Assembly: GCA_009778255.1 (NCBI GenBank)
Contig: WRKD01000116.1
Location: 1 to 7,201 of the forward strand
Reading direction: 5' to 3'
Length of the DNA stretch: 7,201 nt
Source of the DNA: Bacillota bacterium
GTDB taxonomy: Bacteria > Bacillota > Dehalobacteriia > UBA4068
The notes beneath the pieces are model-generated. The model worked only from the letters and a program-made list of their open reading frames with translations. It was not told where the DNA came from and did not search any database. The position numbers were made by a program, and so were the translations under genes. How positions within the stretch are numbered: position 1 is the first letter of the stretch; every line of letters starts with the position of its first letter. This document shows positions 1 to 6,927 of this stretch, one piece after another.

Positions 1-1728
1 CGTCATTTTAATAGTTCCGCTGATTATCATATCCTCACTAATATTCATTGCATACAATAAACGGTCGCCCAGAGCTTGAGTTAGATCATAATTAGCTAGC
101 TCTAAAGCTGATGGCGCAGTCCAATTATTGGTCCAAGCATCGGTCTTATCTCCGGCGCCCAGCATATAGTTACGCCACCTTGAGTTTTGAGTGCCAGACA
201 TTTGATTAACGCCGTGCCCGGCGAATTCCGCCGCTTTGGCGTTGAAAAGTGGGTCTATGGCAGTGCCTGCCGGCGGGGTTTGTGTTGGACGAGTCAAGCT
301 GAAGGTGAAATCGTCTTCGAGGCTTAAATTTTTGGGGGTTCTTTGGGCAGTAAAGGCAAGCGTGCCAACTCTTTCTGTGCCGTTGGGATAGAATTTTAGA
401 TATTTACCCATTGGCCATTTATCATACTCGGTCCAGCTAATATCTACATTGCTCTGTACCCGTACATCCGGGAAATCATCAGGCATACCGTTTTCTACAC
501 CATAAAGATAGTAGTCAAACCACTTATGTATATCTGGATAGAAATGTAACCCAGCGTCGTAAAGTGGGCTCATGTGCATACCCTGATGAAATACTGCTTT
601 TGCGGTAATACCATATCTATCGGCCATATCGTATATCAGCGCGGTATTTTTAAATTTGACATTGTTATCATTGAAACCGTGAAATAAGATCATCCCCAGA
701 TCTTTTCTAATATCGTCGCCGAAGGAAGCTTGATTCCTCGCATCCCAAAAAGCGTTATAATCTCCTGTTGTGCGATCTTGCCCCACATAGGCTTCAGCGA
801 CATGTTCATAGAAACGTTCGTAAAGAGTCATAGGCGGAGTGAAAGCGGTCCCATTGAATGTATTATTTACCGGTGATGTGGCAATACCGGAATTCCAGCC
901 GGCCCAGCCTCTGCCAAAGCAGTAACCGATAATATCGCTAACATCTTCACCTTGGCAGTTGCCGGGAGAGTAAACACTGCCGTTGGAGCGATAGTACTCA
1001 TAGCTGCTGGTAACCGGAGCGAAGGGGATGATGGTCCTAAGGCCTTCAACTCCGGTGATGGCTGCCGCAAAAGGTAATGTGCCGTTATAGGATTGCCCTG
1101 CCATGGCTACTTCGCCGGTAGCCCAATATGGCGGTAATACTTCGATCAAGCTTGTGGGGCTGCTGTACCCTTTAATTCTGCCGTTAAGCCAATCCACCAG
1201 GGCGGCGGCGCAGAGGTTTTCGGCATAATCCCCATAAGTAAGGAAACCTTCCCCAAAATCGCTGCCGATTATTGTGACATGGGCGGTGGTATAGCCTAAG
1301 GGGATGAATAAAGTTTGCCAAGCCGCGCGGCCTGAGTTTGCCCAAGGTGGTGCAGTAATATTGCCTTCGGCTTGAGTGCCAATCGGTACCCTGGCATCCG
1401 GTATGCCCCATTCACTAAGATCTCCAAATCCTTTTGCCAATAAATCTTTATACCTGGGCCCGCTATAGCGGAGATCGGCATAAGTTAAGTCTCGGGTATC
1501 CGGATTATCCGCACCGGGATATTCAATATCTACCTTACCGCCCAGGGCCCCTCCTTGTGATCCAAATGTGGTTACATACGGGGTTACTTCGGCTATAACG
1601 GGCGTCTTTAAGCCGCCGTATTCGGGTTTGGTTTCTAAGGGCCGTTTGAAACGTGCGCGGATAAGATCTCTTTTACCGTCTTTGTCAACATCGCAAGGCA
1701 CTTCTATCCATACTTCTTCCTGAATAAT
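1..1728 (-). other. X-prolyl dipeptidyl-peptidase (S15) domain, C-terminal part cut by the window edge
   Basis: Residues 1670-2245 and beyond. S15 enzymes are serine peptidases of the alpha/beta-hydrolase fold that release X-Pro dipeptides from N-termini. Family landmarks occur in order: EVPCDVDKDGKRDLIRARFKRP (1678-1699) and TPVIAEVTPY; DFGEGFLTYGDYAENL and the strongly PepX-like LVDWLNGR (1846-1853); nucleophile elbow GQSYNG with Ser1882 (GKSYLG in lactococcal PepX); DYNAFWDARN (1992-2001); HGFNDNNVK with Asp2023; HQGMH with His2054; and WFDYYLYGVENG (2072-2083). Asp and His are 31 residues apart, against 30 in lactococcal PepX as I recall it. The C-terminal beta-sandwich begins around 2105, and the last visible residues (MNISEDMIISGTIKM) fit its first strands. 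PepX is often cytoplasmic. This copy is exported. Confidence 0.9.
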
Positions 1729-4700
1729 ACGGGTGTTACCTGTATCGGAACCACCATCAGATTGAGTAAAGATCGGCCTGGTTTGACCCGTTTCATAGTC
1801 GTACATATCCGGGTATTTTATTAAGTTTTCCTGTAGATATGTGTTACCCACAGGCGGGGTTTCTCCTCGGACTACGTTTAGTTGATAATAGAAAACCGTT
1901 AGTTTATCGGCAGCCGTAACCGTGAAATACACCGGAGTAATACCGCTTGCGGCTAAGGAGATTTCAGTAGCTCTGGTGGTAAAGGCGGAATTGCTATAAA
2001 ATTGAACAGATGCCCTTGTATCAACGCATTCAATATCTTCATTGCTTATTGAATCATTATCGCCGCCAAGTATACCGCCGGTTTTTGGGGCAGCTAAGGT
2101 GCCTTCTTCCGTTCGCCAGTATACTCTTTCTTCAAATACAGTAGCCACCACTGTATCGCCGTCTTCTTCCCAGTGGGCGTATATAGAGTGATTAATTGCG
2201 TCGCTTGCTACTTTAGTTGTTGATACTACTTCTGTGCCGCCTTCAGCAAGGGTATACCAGCCTTCAAAGACATAGCCGCGCTTTGTGGGAATAGGCAAAA
2301 GGCCATATACTCCGTCCACGACAACAGTTTTAGTGGTGGTAGTTAAATTGCCTCCGCTGGGGTTGAAGGTAACGGTTATTGTATCGGCGCCGTCCGGTAT
2401 CAGTTCTGCTATAATACCGCTGGCAGCGCCGCTAGCCAAACTGATAGTTTGACTTGAATAGCCGGTTTTACTGAAGAGTAGATATTTTTCTCCGCCGGTA
2501 TCGGGGTAATCAAACTCTCCTTTATCATCTGTTAAAATGGGAGCTCCTTTGCCACGGGTAGCGGCATAGGGAATGACTGTTACATCTGCGTTTTCCAGAG
2601 GGCCGCCGGTGCTTAAATCATAAACTGTGCCGGTTAAACGTGGTGTACTGTTTTTGGCAACTAAATCAAAAGTATTGGTTGTGGGCGCGTTTCTTAAGAA
2701 TATTCTGGTGGCGTCAACAGTGAAGGGTATAGTGCAGGCACTCATATATCCATCTCTGCTAACTTCTATATAATACGAACCGGGTTCAATATTTTGTAAT
2801 ACATCATCACCATTAGCCGTGCCGACGCTTTGTAACGGCGCTCCTACATTGGTACCGTCTATATTTTTAAGCTGATACTGCACTTCTGTGGATTTCGTGG
2901 CTATACGAATATGGATTTCTTGGTTTTTGGTTAGGGTAATATTTCTGCCGGTTGTATCTTTATCCAGTAAGAAATTATATCCGCCGCCAACCCCATAAGT
3001 ACTTGTGTTTAAAGGATAGATGCGGTCGCTGGGGTCTATGCCGTACAGGCTGCCCAAATTCAGTTCTAAACCGCCCACCAGCATTTGAGGGCTATAACCT
3101 TTTCCGGTTACATCAACAGCAATAGCGGCAAAAGGTTTATTCCAGGTTTCTATAATGGCTGCGCCGGAAAAATCGCCGTTAGCATCTGTGGTGTACGGAC
3201 CTCCCAGTACTTTATAGGCATTGCCTATATTGATGATATATACATTATAACCACTCAGAGGTATAGCATCGCTGCCGTCCGATTTAACGCCGCCCTTAAT
3301 AGTGCCGCTAACATTAAAGGTTCTTCTTGCCAGTTGCAATTGAGGTACTGCAACGTCGCCGGTTGTAATATCGAAACTAGCCGTCTTACCTTTGGTATAT
3401 TTAGGTTTTTCAGCTTCTATATAATAACCTGTAGCGGCTGGAATTCCCGCTATACTGTAGTTGCCATCCCAATCGGAGGTGGTGGTGGCAATAATAGCAT
3501 CGTTTTTATCATAGAGTTTTACATCCGCTTCTACACCAATAAAAGTTCCGGCTACAGGGCCTACAGTATCGCAAACAATGGCGCCGCTGATATTATAAAG
3601 AGGGGCGCTGCCTACATGTATTACCCCGCCTTTACTAAAAATACCGGCGATATAACTAGTGTAATCGTAGTAATTGATTATATTGCCATCCCTGGAGCAT
3701 TTGTAGAGATCAGCTAAGGGATCAAGGCTCATTACGCCTTTATCGTCGCAAATCGTGCCCACTCCGTCGAAGCCGGGATCACCAATATGCAGAAAATCAC
3801 CACGCCAGTTGAGCAGGGTAACATCTGTTATTTTTCCGTTGATCTGGTAGTCATTTGTTACGGCGCCAGCTTTAGCCTTGAAATTTGCGCTGAGGATGAT
3901 GTCTTTGTCTATCATACCATTACCGTCGTCTTCCCCAGTTACCACAAGTTTTCCTGTAGCCGCAGCTGTATCATCTACTGTACAAGCGAAGCAGTCGCTT
4001 TCTACATCAATAAAATCAAAATTGCCGGCGTCGAAAGTGATTTCCATTTTAAAGCCTGCTATGCCCCCCGGTACACCTAAAGGAGTAGCAACCCGGACAA
4101 CGCCATTATTATAGGGGGCAGTGGATACCGGTATTGTAGTAGGGCTTTGGATATCGTTAATGGCAGAAATACCCAGGGTAAAGAGGTCGAAATCGACCGC
4201 ACAGGCTTCACCTGCCAAAATAAAGCTTTCGGAGGCGGTCAGTACTCCCTGATAAACATGTTGTGCCGGTCCGGGGTAGGTACTATTTACAGTTTCTTCA
4301 GCTACTCCGGTGTAATCTATGGTAACTTCATCGTAGAATACATTGGAAGATTCTACCGTAATTGTGAGCCCCAGATTAGGTTCCTTCCATGTTGTACCGG
4401 CTTTTAATCCGGTGCTTCCGCTGCATAGCTTCCAGCCGCCGCCGCCATGACCAGTTTCCCAGGTGGGGTTGGCCAGCATAGATACCACTATTCCTTGATT
4501 AGCGGCAGACATGGTATTATCGGCGCCCAATTGTTTACGGCATTCCACGGTATAGAAGGTAGCCCAAGATTTTATAGCCCGGGTCACACCGCCTACCCAG
4601 GGGTTGGTAAACCAGTCGTACCAGTTATAATCCGTTTTTTTCGGGTTCCAGCCATTATCCCAAAGATAACCGAAAGTATCGCGGGTGCGCCATTCCTTGG

Positions 4701-6735
4701 GTATGATCACCATACGCGTCTTGATAGCGGGGTCGTTTGTATAATTGCCCCCGTCTCCGGCAAAACTTGCCGAAGCGCGTATTTTTAGCTTTTCTTTATC
4801 TCCCGGCAGAATAACTTTAATTTCATCATTTGCTACCCAGCCCTGGCGGTATTTTCTCCAGGTGGTAAGGTCTTGGGTATCGCCGCCAAACCTGCTGCCA
4901 GGGCTGCTTTCACCCACATTGTTATAATATACAGCCGAACTTACGCTTTCTCCGTTATTCATGGGCATCCAGCCATAATAGTAATCGTCGAAGCCGCCCA
5001 TACCATGTAAAAACTCATGTACGCTGGTACTTACGGCGCTTCTGGGGTTACCGCTGGACCACAGATTTTTTATGCCGAATACGCCGGAACCAACAATTCG
5101 TCCCGCCTTGGTGGTAACACCCGGCTTATGCCTGAATTCGCTTTCTCTTTGCAATAGTGCCTGGTCATTGAAGGAAAAAGAGGTGTCTAAGCCGCCGCCG
5201 CCCTGTAAACCGGAGCGGTGTCCAAATGCGCTGATAGGCACAATGGTATAGATCAAATCGATATCCTCAAGGTCTAAACCGGCTATCTCTTCATAAGCTT
5301 TATCTATGGCAGCCTGATGTAAGCGGGCAAATTGGCGATAATCTTCGCAATCGGCAGGGCCTTGCACGGCATAACCGATCATCGGCCCATCTAAATGGAA
5401 CCACTCCCATTTATCTGTATTTGCATCTTTGCCATTTTTTTCTGTTAGCCTCTTGTTGAGGCATTCCACTTCGATCTCCATTGTTCCGAGGGAGACTTCA
5501 TTAATTATCTGCACCAACCCTTTGAAGTTTTGCGTAGGATCGGTAGTACCCCACGAGAATTTATTGGCAGCTATGTTCTTAAGTCCATTTTTTGTACCGT
5601 TTCCGCTGAAAATTTTATAACCGGAACCCGCTTTACCGGTAAAGCCATCGGAACCGAAAAAGGTGGCTTCATAAATTATTTCCGGGTTGGATAAATCGTA
5701 TACGGAATTTTGATTAATAAAGATATTTCTTTGTACGCCATAGGGCACTCCAACATCGCCTTTAAGATCGGTGAAATCAACAGCTATTACGTATATTTTA
5801 GCTTTAGCCACGCCAGTAGTTGGGTTCACTTCCCTGTTGGTGGGGAAAAACTGTGTGCCGCCTTTTTCAAAAAACGGATCAACAACGCCATAGGTATATA
5901 TGGAATTTGGCGCAAATTCCCGTACCGTGACAGCGTTTTCCGTACAATACTCAGCCGCGTGCATATCATCTACAACAAAACGCTGGGCTATTTCCCAATC
6001 TTCCCAAAAGTACTTGCTATCGCTGCTACTATTATTATTGGCAATGGTTTCTATAGGGGATATTTGTTCTGTAAATGTTATGGAAACAGTATATTCTGTG
6101 CTTTCGCTAAATAAATACCTAGCGATATCGGTTGCTGCGAGCTTAGTATAGTTTCCCCCTTCAATAAGTATCTCATCCAATACATAGCCGGGTTCCGGCG
6201 TAATTACAAACGCATACCAAGGTTCGTCAGAGTTTGCGGTTTCTGGCAAATCTAATGTAAGCCCTGCCATAGGTAAAGTGAACATAGATTCTTCTAAAGC
6301 CCTATTGTAATAATCAAGCTGCGCGCTTCCTTTTTCCATTGCCTTCACTGTTAGATGCGCAATAGGCAGGTATTTAACGATAATAATCTGCGGGCTTACA
6401 GCTGTTTTTTCTGTGAATGTTATGTAGCGCTTATGGTTGTCGTCACTGAGTTGTTTAGTTAAATCGATATCTGCGTTCCAAGCATCTGCATCATAAAACC
6501 AGGTTAAATTGGAGGAATCTCCTACGCGATAAACAATATAATCGCAATCGTCCATTGCACCATCAGTTTTTAAAATTTCCACAAAGCCGCTCCCCGCTGT
6601 AACATTAAGGCTAAACTCAGCCGGCGCCGGCGCCGGGGAGGGAGAGGCGAAAACTGTGGTGGCTAAAGCTAGGGCTATTATAAAGATGGCTACTACTGCC
6701 CCTGCAGCGGGAATAAAACCTTTTTTTAACTGCAT
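1..6735 (-). CDS. Giant secreted bifunctional protease: M6-like metalloprotease plus S15 X-prolyl dipeptidyl-peptidase (3' end outside window)
   Basis: The frame is open for 2245 codons with no stop before the window edge, so the product exceeds about 240 kDa. ATG 6735 is chosen because AGGAGG lies 7 nt upstream and a clear signal peptide follows. Order of parts: signal peptide 1-30; beta-rich N-terminal region to about 305; M6-like zinc protease about 306-805 with HEFLHGMGGFDD at 573-584; cohesin-like and dockerin-like modules about 850-1036; CarboxypepD_reg/PEGA-like sandwiches about 1046-1445; Listeria/Bacteroides repeat 1451-1523; cadherin-like segment; S15 peptidase from about 1670 with GQSYNG (Ser1882), HGFND (Asp2023) and HQGMH (His2054). 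Inferred role: extracellular protein breakdown, with endo-cleavage by the M6 part and removal of X-Pro dipeptides by the S15 part. It has its own promoter and does not look like part of an operon with the gene before it. A surface anchor (SLH, sortase signal) may lie beyond the edge. The frame and both peptidase families are well supported. The joint activity is inferred. Confidence 0.93.
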   Translation of the reverse strand, partial: MQLKKGFIPAAGAVVAIFIIALALATTVFASPSPAPAPAEFSLNVTAGSGFVEILKTDGAMDDCDYIVYRVGDSSNLTWFYDADAWNADIDLTKQLSDDNHKRYITFTEKTAVSPQIIIVKYLPIAHLTVKAMEKGSAQLDYYNRALEESMFTLPMAGLTLDLPETANSDEPWYAFVITPEPGYVLDEILIEGGNYTKLAATDIARYLFSESTEYTVSITFTEQISPIETIANNNSSSDSKYFWEDWEIAQRFVVDDMHAAEYCTENAVTVREFAPNSIYTYGVVDPFFEKGGTQFFPTNREVNPTTGVAKAKIYVIAVDFTDLKGDVGVPYGVQRNIFINQNSVYDLSNPEIIYEATFFGSDGFTGKAGSGYKIFSGNGTKNGLKNIAANKFSWGTTDPTQNFKGLVQIINEVSLGTMEIEVECLNKRLTEKNGKDANTDKWEWFHLDGPMIGYAVQGPADCEDYRQFARLHQAAIDKAYEEIAGLDLEDIDLIYTIVPISAFGHRSGLQGGGGLDTSFSFNDQALLQRESEFRHKPGVTTKAGRIVGSGVFGIKNLWSSGNPRSAVSTSVHEFLHGMGGFDDYYYGWMPMNNGESVSSAVYYNNVGESSPGSRFGGDTQDLTTWRKYRQGWVANDEIKVILPGDKEKLKIRASASFAGDGGNYTNDPAIKTRMVIIPKEWRTRDTFGYLWDNGWNPKKTDYNWYDWFTNPWVGGVTRAIKSWATFYTVECRKQLGADNTMSAANQGIVVSMLANPTWETGHGGGGWKLCSGSTGLKAGTTWKEPNLGLTITVESSNVFYDEVTIDYTGVAEETVNSTYPGPAQHVYQGVLTASESFILAGEACAVDFDLFTLGISAINDIQSPTTIPVSTAPYNNGVVRVATPLGVPGGIAGFKMEITFDAGNFDFIDVESDCFACTVDDTAAATGKLVVTGEDDGNGMIDKDIILSANFKAKAGAVTNDYQINGKITDVTLLNWRGDFLHIGDPGFDGVGTICDDKGVMSLDPLADLYKCSRDGNIINYYDYTSYIAGIFSKGGVIHVGSAPLYNISGAIVCDTVGPVAGTFIGVEADVKLYDKNDAIIATTTSDWDGNYSIAGIPAATGYYIEAEKPKYTKGKTASFDITTGDVAVPQLQLARRTFNVSGTIKGGVKSDGSDAIPLSGYNVYIINIGNAYKVLGGPYTTDANGDFSGAAIIETWNKPFAAIAVDVTGKGYSPQMLVGGLELNLGSLYGIDPSDRIYPLNTSTYGVGGGYNFLLDKDTTGRNITLTKNQEIHIRIATKSTEVQYQLKNIDGTNVGAPLQSVGTANGDDVLQNIEPGSYYIEVSRDGYMSACTIPFTVDATRIFLRNAPTTNTFDLVAKNSTPRLTGTVYDLSTGGPLENADVTVIPYAATRGKGAPILTDDKGEFDYPDTGGEKYLLFSKTGYSSQTISLASGAASGIIAELIPDGADTITVTFNPSGGNLTTTTKTVVVDGVYGLLPIPTKRGYVFEGWYTLAEGGTEVVSTTKVASDAINHSIYAHWEEDGDTVVATVFEERVYWRTEEGTLAAPKTGGILGGDNDSISNEDIECVDTRASVQFYSNSAFTTRATEISLAASGITPVYFTVTAADKLTVFYYQLNVVRGETPPVGNTYLQENLIKYPDMYDYETGQTRPIFTQSDGGSDTGNTRIIQEEVWIEVPCDVDKDGKRDLIRARFKRPLETKPEYGGLKTPVIAEVTPYVTTFGSQGGALGGKVDIEYPGADNPDTRDLTYADLRYSGPRYKDLLAKGFGDLSEWGIPDARVPIGTQAEGNITAPPWANSGRAAWQTLFIPLGYTTAHVTIIGSDFGEGFLTYGDYAENLCAAALVDWLNGRIKGYSSPTSLIEVLPPYWATGEVAMAGQSYNGTLPFAAAITGVEGLRTIIPFAPVTSSYEYYRSNGSVYSPGNCQGEDVSDIIGYCFGRGWAGWNSGIATSPVNNTFNGTAFTPPMTLYERFYEHVAEAYVGQDRTTGDYNAFWDARNQASFGDDIRKDLGMILFHGFNDNNVKFKNTALIYDMADRYGITAKAVFHQGMHMSPLYDAGLHFYPDIHKWFDYYLYGVENGMPDDFPDVRVQSNVDISWTEYDKWPMGKYLKFYPNGTERVGTLAFTAQRTPKNLSLEDDFTFSLTRPTQTPPAGTAIDPLFNAKAAEFAGHGVNQMSGTQNSRWRNYMLGAGDKTDAWTNNWTAPSALELANYDLTQALGDRLLYAMNISEDMIISGTIKMT
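1861..2040 (-). other. Cadherin-like beta segment before the S15 domain
   Basis: Residues about 1566-1625. The stretch with SVQFYSNSAF, TEISLAASGITPVYFTV and ADKLTVFYYQLNVVR follows the second half of the bacterial cadherin-like beta-sandwich pattern ('..v.L..G.n.i.i.vtaeDG.t..tYtv.v.R'). The first half is less clear and may be covered by residues 1526-1565. It acts as the last spacer before the peptidase. The identification is by pattern and is tentative. Confidence 0.45.
2167..2385 (-). other. Listeria/Bacteroides (InlB B-type, Flg_new) repeat
   Basis: Residues 1451-1523 form a single copy of the small beta-grasp-like repeat found in Listeria internalin B and in many Gram-positive surface proteins. 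The signature is complete: ITVTFNPSGGN (1453-1463), LLPIPTKRGYVFEGWYT (1479-1495) with the hallmark 'P.r.GY.F.GWyt', a GG turn, and the closing strand HSIYAHWEE (1516-1524). It usually occurs in tandem copies. Here only one is present, between the CarboxypepD_reg-like run and the S15 part. Its role is likely structural or adhesive. Confidence 0.85.
2401..3600 (-). other. Run of CarboxypepD_reg / PEGA-like beta-sandwich repeats
   Basis: Residues about 1046-1445 hold four diverged beta-sandwich units that probably act as spacers or weak binding modules between the two enzymes. Unit one (about 1046-1125) has YNISGAIV, then a variable middle and TSDWDGNYSIAGIPAATGYY, the standard 'sGtV.d..g.pv.ga.V.l...t.tD.dGnYsi.gip.G.Y' pattern. 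Unit two (about 1139-1225) has FNVSGTIKG and TTDANGDFSG. Unit three (about 1263-1350) has IEPGSYYIEVSRDGYMS, like PEGA domains. Unit four (1365-1445) has RLTGTVYD, GPLENADVTV, LTDDKGEFDYPD and FSKTGYSSQTI. Such modules are common in secreted peptidases and surface proteins. No catalytic residues are expected. Confidence 0.75.
3628..3780 (-). other. Degenerate dockerin-like segment
   Basis: Residues about 986-1036, directly after the cohesin-like module. The second half, DLYKCSRDGNIINYYDYTSYIAGI (1009-1032), follows the dockerin half-repeat pattern in which a DxNxDGxIN calcium loop leads into a helix ending in an aliphatic run such as YI. The first acidic position of the loop is replaced (Lys-Cys-Ser before Arg-Asp-Gly). 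The first half-repeat is only suggested by CDDKGVMSLDPLADL (996-1010). It may be a structural remnant that packs on the neighbouring module and need not be a working dockerin. An unrelated EF-hand-like insertion is the alternative. Confidence 0.5.
3781..4188 (-). other. Cohesin-like beta-sandwich module
   Basis: Residues about 850-985. The pattern resembles cohesins and related carbohydrate-binding folds: a VVRVATPLGVPGGIAGFKMEI segment (879-899; short loop then strand, like 'v.i.....gi.g.qf.l.yD'), FDFIDVESD (906-914), and a closing ILSANFKAKAGA (947-958), close to the typical 'l.tl.Fkvk.ga'. An acidic loop EDDGNGMIDKD (935-945) looks able to bind calcium. In Bacillota such modules occur in cellulosomal scaffolds and also in many cell-surface proteins with no cellulosome. 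Assignment rests on pattern only, without a profile search. Confidence 0.55.
4321..5820 (-). other. M6 / immune inhibitor A-like zinc metalloprotease domain
   Basis: Residues about 306-805. The entry strand AKIYVIAVDFTDLKG (310-326) matches the opening strand of M6 peptidases (consensus like VLVILVDFPD). The zinc site VHEFLHGMGGFDDYY spans 572-586. His573 and His577 would bind zinc, Glu574 is the general base, and Gly580 and Asp583 complete HExxHxxGxxD, the form used by InhA-like enzymes rather than the xxH of most metzincins. Further on, WRKYRQGWV (626-634) fits the family's 'K..lGW' segment, and FYTVECRKQLGADN followed by GIVVSML (727-754) fits the 'yylvEnRq..G.D..lp..GlliwhI' segment. Together these place it in M6, which includes toxins that cut host or antimicrobial proteins as well as nutritional proteases. 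The region between 326 and 560 is longer and less recognisable. Confidence 0.85.
5821..6645 (-). other. N-terminal beta-rich region of the giant protease, possible propeptide or two related repeats
   Basis: Residues 31-305 precede the metalloprotease and match nothing I recognise firmly. Two stretches end alike: YITFTEKTAVSP (104-115) and YTVSITFTEQISP (215-227). The second also contains ITPEPGYVLDEI (178-189), which recalls the extracellular 'bacterial repeat' fold, where a Gly-Tyr turn is followed by a final TVTATF-like strand. This suggests two diverged beta modules. They are followed by an Asn/Ser linker (NNNSSSDS, about 233-240) and a segment of about 60 residues leading into the peptidase. 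Secreted metalloproteases of this type are often made with a propeptide, so part of this region could hold the enzyme inactive. I see no cysteine-switch motif to prove it. Confidence 0.5.
6646..6735 (-). other. Signal peptide of the giant protease
   Basis: Residues 1-30 show the classic layout: a short basic start (MQLKK), a hydrophobic core from about 7 to 25 rich in Ala, Ile and Val, and a Val-Phe-Ala end that fits signal peptidase I cleavage after Ala30. There is no lipobox cysteine, so a lipoprotein is unlikely. A Ser-Pro/Ala-Pro linker (SPSPAPAPAPAE type, residues 31-40) begins at once, as is common at the start of mature exported proteins. The protein should be exported by Sec. Confidence 0.9.
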
Positions 6736-6742
6736 ATTTCTA

Positions 6743-6748
6743 CCTCCT
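6743..6748 (-). promoter_or_regulatory. Ribosome binding site of the giant protease gene
   Basis: On the minus strand the bases read AGGAGG, extended to TAGGAGGT, with 7 nt between the AGGAGG core and ATG 6735. This is a perfect Shine-Dalgarno match at good spacing and fixes the start codon. Confidence 0.93.
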
Positions 6749-6769
6749 ATTTATTTAAAATGTTTATAA

Positions 6770-6798
6770 ATCATAACATATAAAAGTTATTATTTCAA
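6770..6798 (-). promoter_or_regulatory. Sigma-A type promoter of the giant protease gene
   Basis: On the minus strand TTGAAA (6798-6793) and TATGAT (6775-6770) are separated by exactly 17 bp. Each box differs from the vegetative consensus (TTGACA, TATAAT) at one position. The surrounding DNA is very AT-rich. Transcription would begin near 6763, giving a leader of about 28 nt that contains the ribosome binding site. Its place just after a terminator supports a real, independent promoter. No clear operator palindrome overlaps it. Confidence 0.78.
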
Positions 6799-6860
6799 TA
6801 TCAATTACAAAATATTTAGAAATATGAATAAATATTTTGCAAAATGATTAGCAAATAAGT

Positions 6861-6906
6861 AAAAAAGGGCTGTCGCACTAGTTTTAGCGCGACAACCCCT
6901 TTTTTT
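6861..6906 (-). terminator. Intrinsic terminator of the upstream stalk-domain gene
   Basis: Read on the minus strand, an A-run leads into a 14-bp stem (6898-6885 with 6880-6867) closed by an AAAC tetraloop and followed by TTTTTT (6866-6861). The stem includes two G-U pairs (6895 with 6870, 6888 with 6877). In a plus-strand transcript these would be A-C mismatches, so the hairpin is best formed by minus-strand RNA. It starts about 30 nt after the stop codon at 6928. The flanking A and T runs could extend the stem and give weak termination in the other direction. Confidence 0.92.
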
Positions 6907-6927
6907 ACTGTAGTTCTACAAGCCGCT

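Noticed and set aside
867..1481. Three minus-strand open frames of 61 to 75 codons at 867-1070, 1184-1411 and 1296-1481
   Set aside because: They are out of frame with, and fully inside, the S15 coding region. The in-frame reading there contains the catalytic GQSYNG and the WLNGR motif, so these are shadows.
1..2160. The S15 part as a separate gene with its own start
   Set aside because: The frame runs without a stop from the M6-like part through the spacer modules into S15. I saw no internal AGGAGG-type site with a start codon at the boundary, and no signal peptide there.
3085..3717. A 210-codon open frame on the plus strand, the longest closed frame on that strand
   Set aside because: It lies wholly antisense to the CarboxypepD_reg-like region of the giant gene. 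Its product shows no recognisable domain, and the minus frame carries clear family motifs there. It is a by-product of codon use on the other strand.
3787..6151. Several plus-strand open frames of 60 to 134 codons at 3787-4927, 5429-5620 and 5710-6151
   Set aside because: All are antisense to the M6-like and cohesin-like coding region, often overlap one another in different frames, and encode no recognisable proteins.
6751..6860. A riboswitch or small RNA in the AT-rich spacer
   Set aside because: The predicted transcript leader is only about 28 nt. The rest of the spacer is simple AT-rich promoter DNA with no conserved structured element that I recognise.
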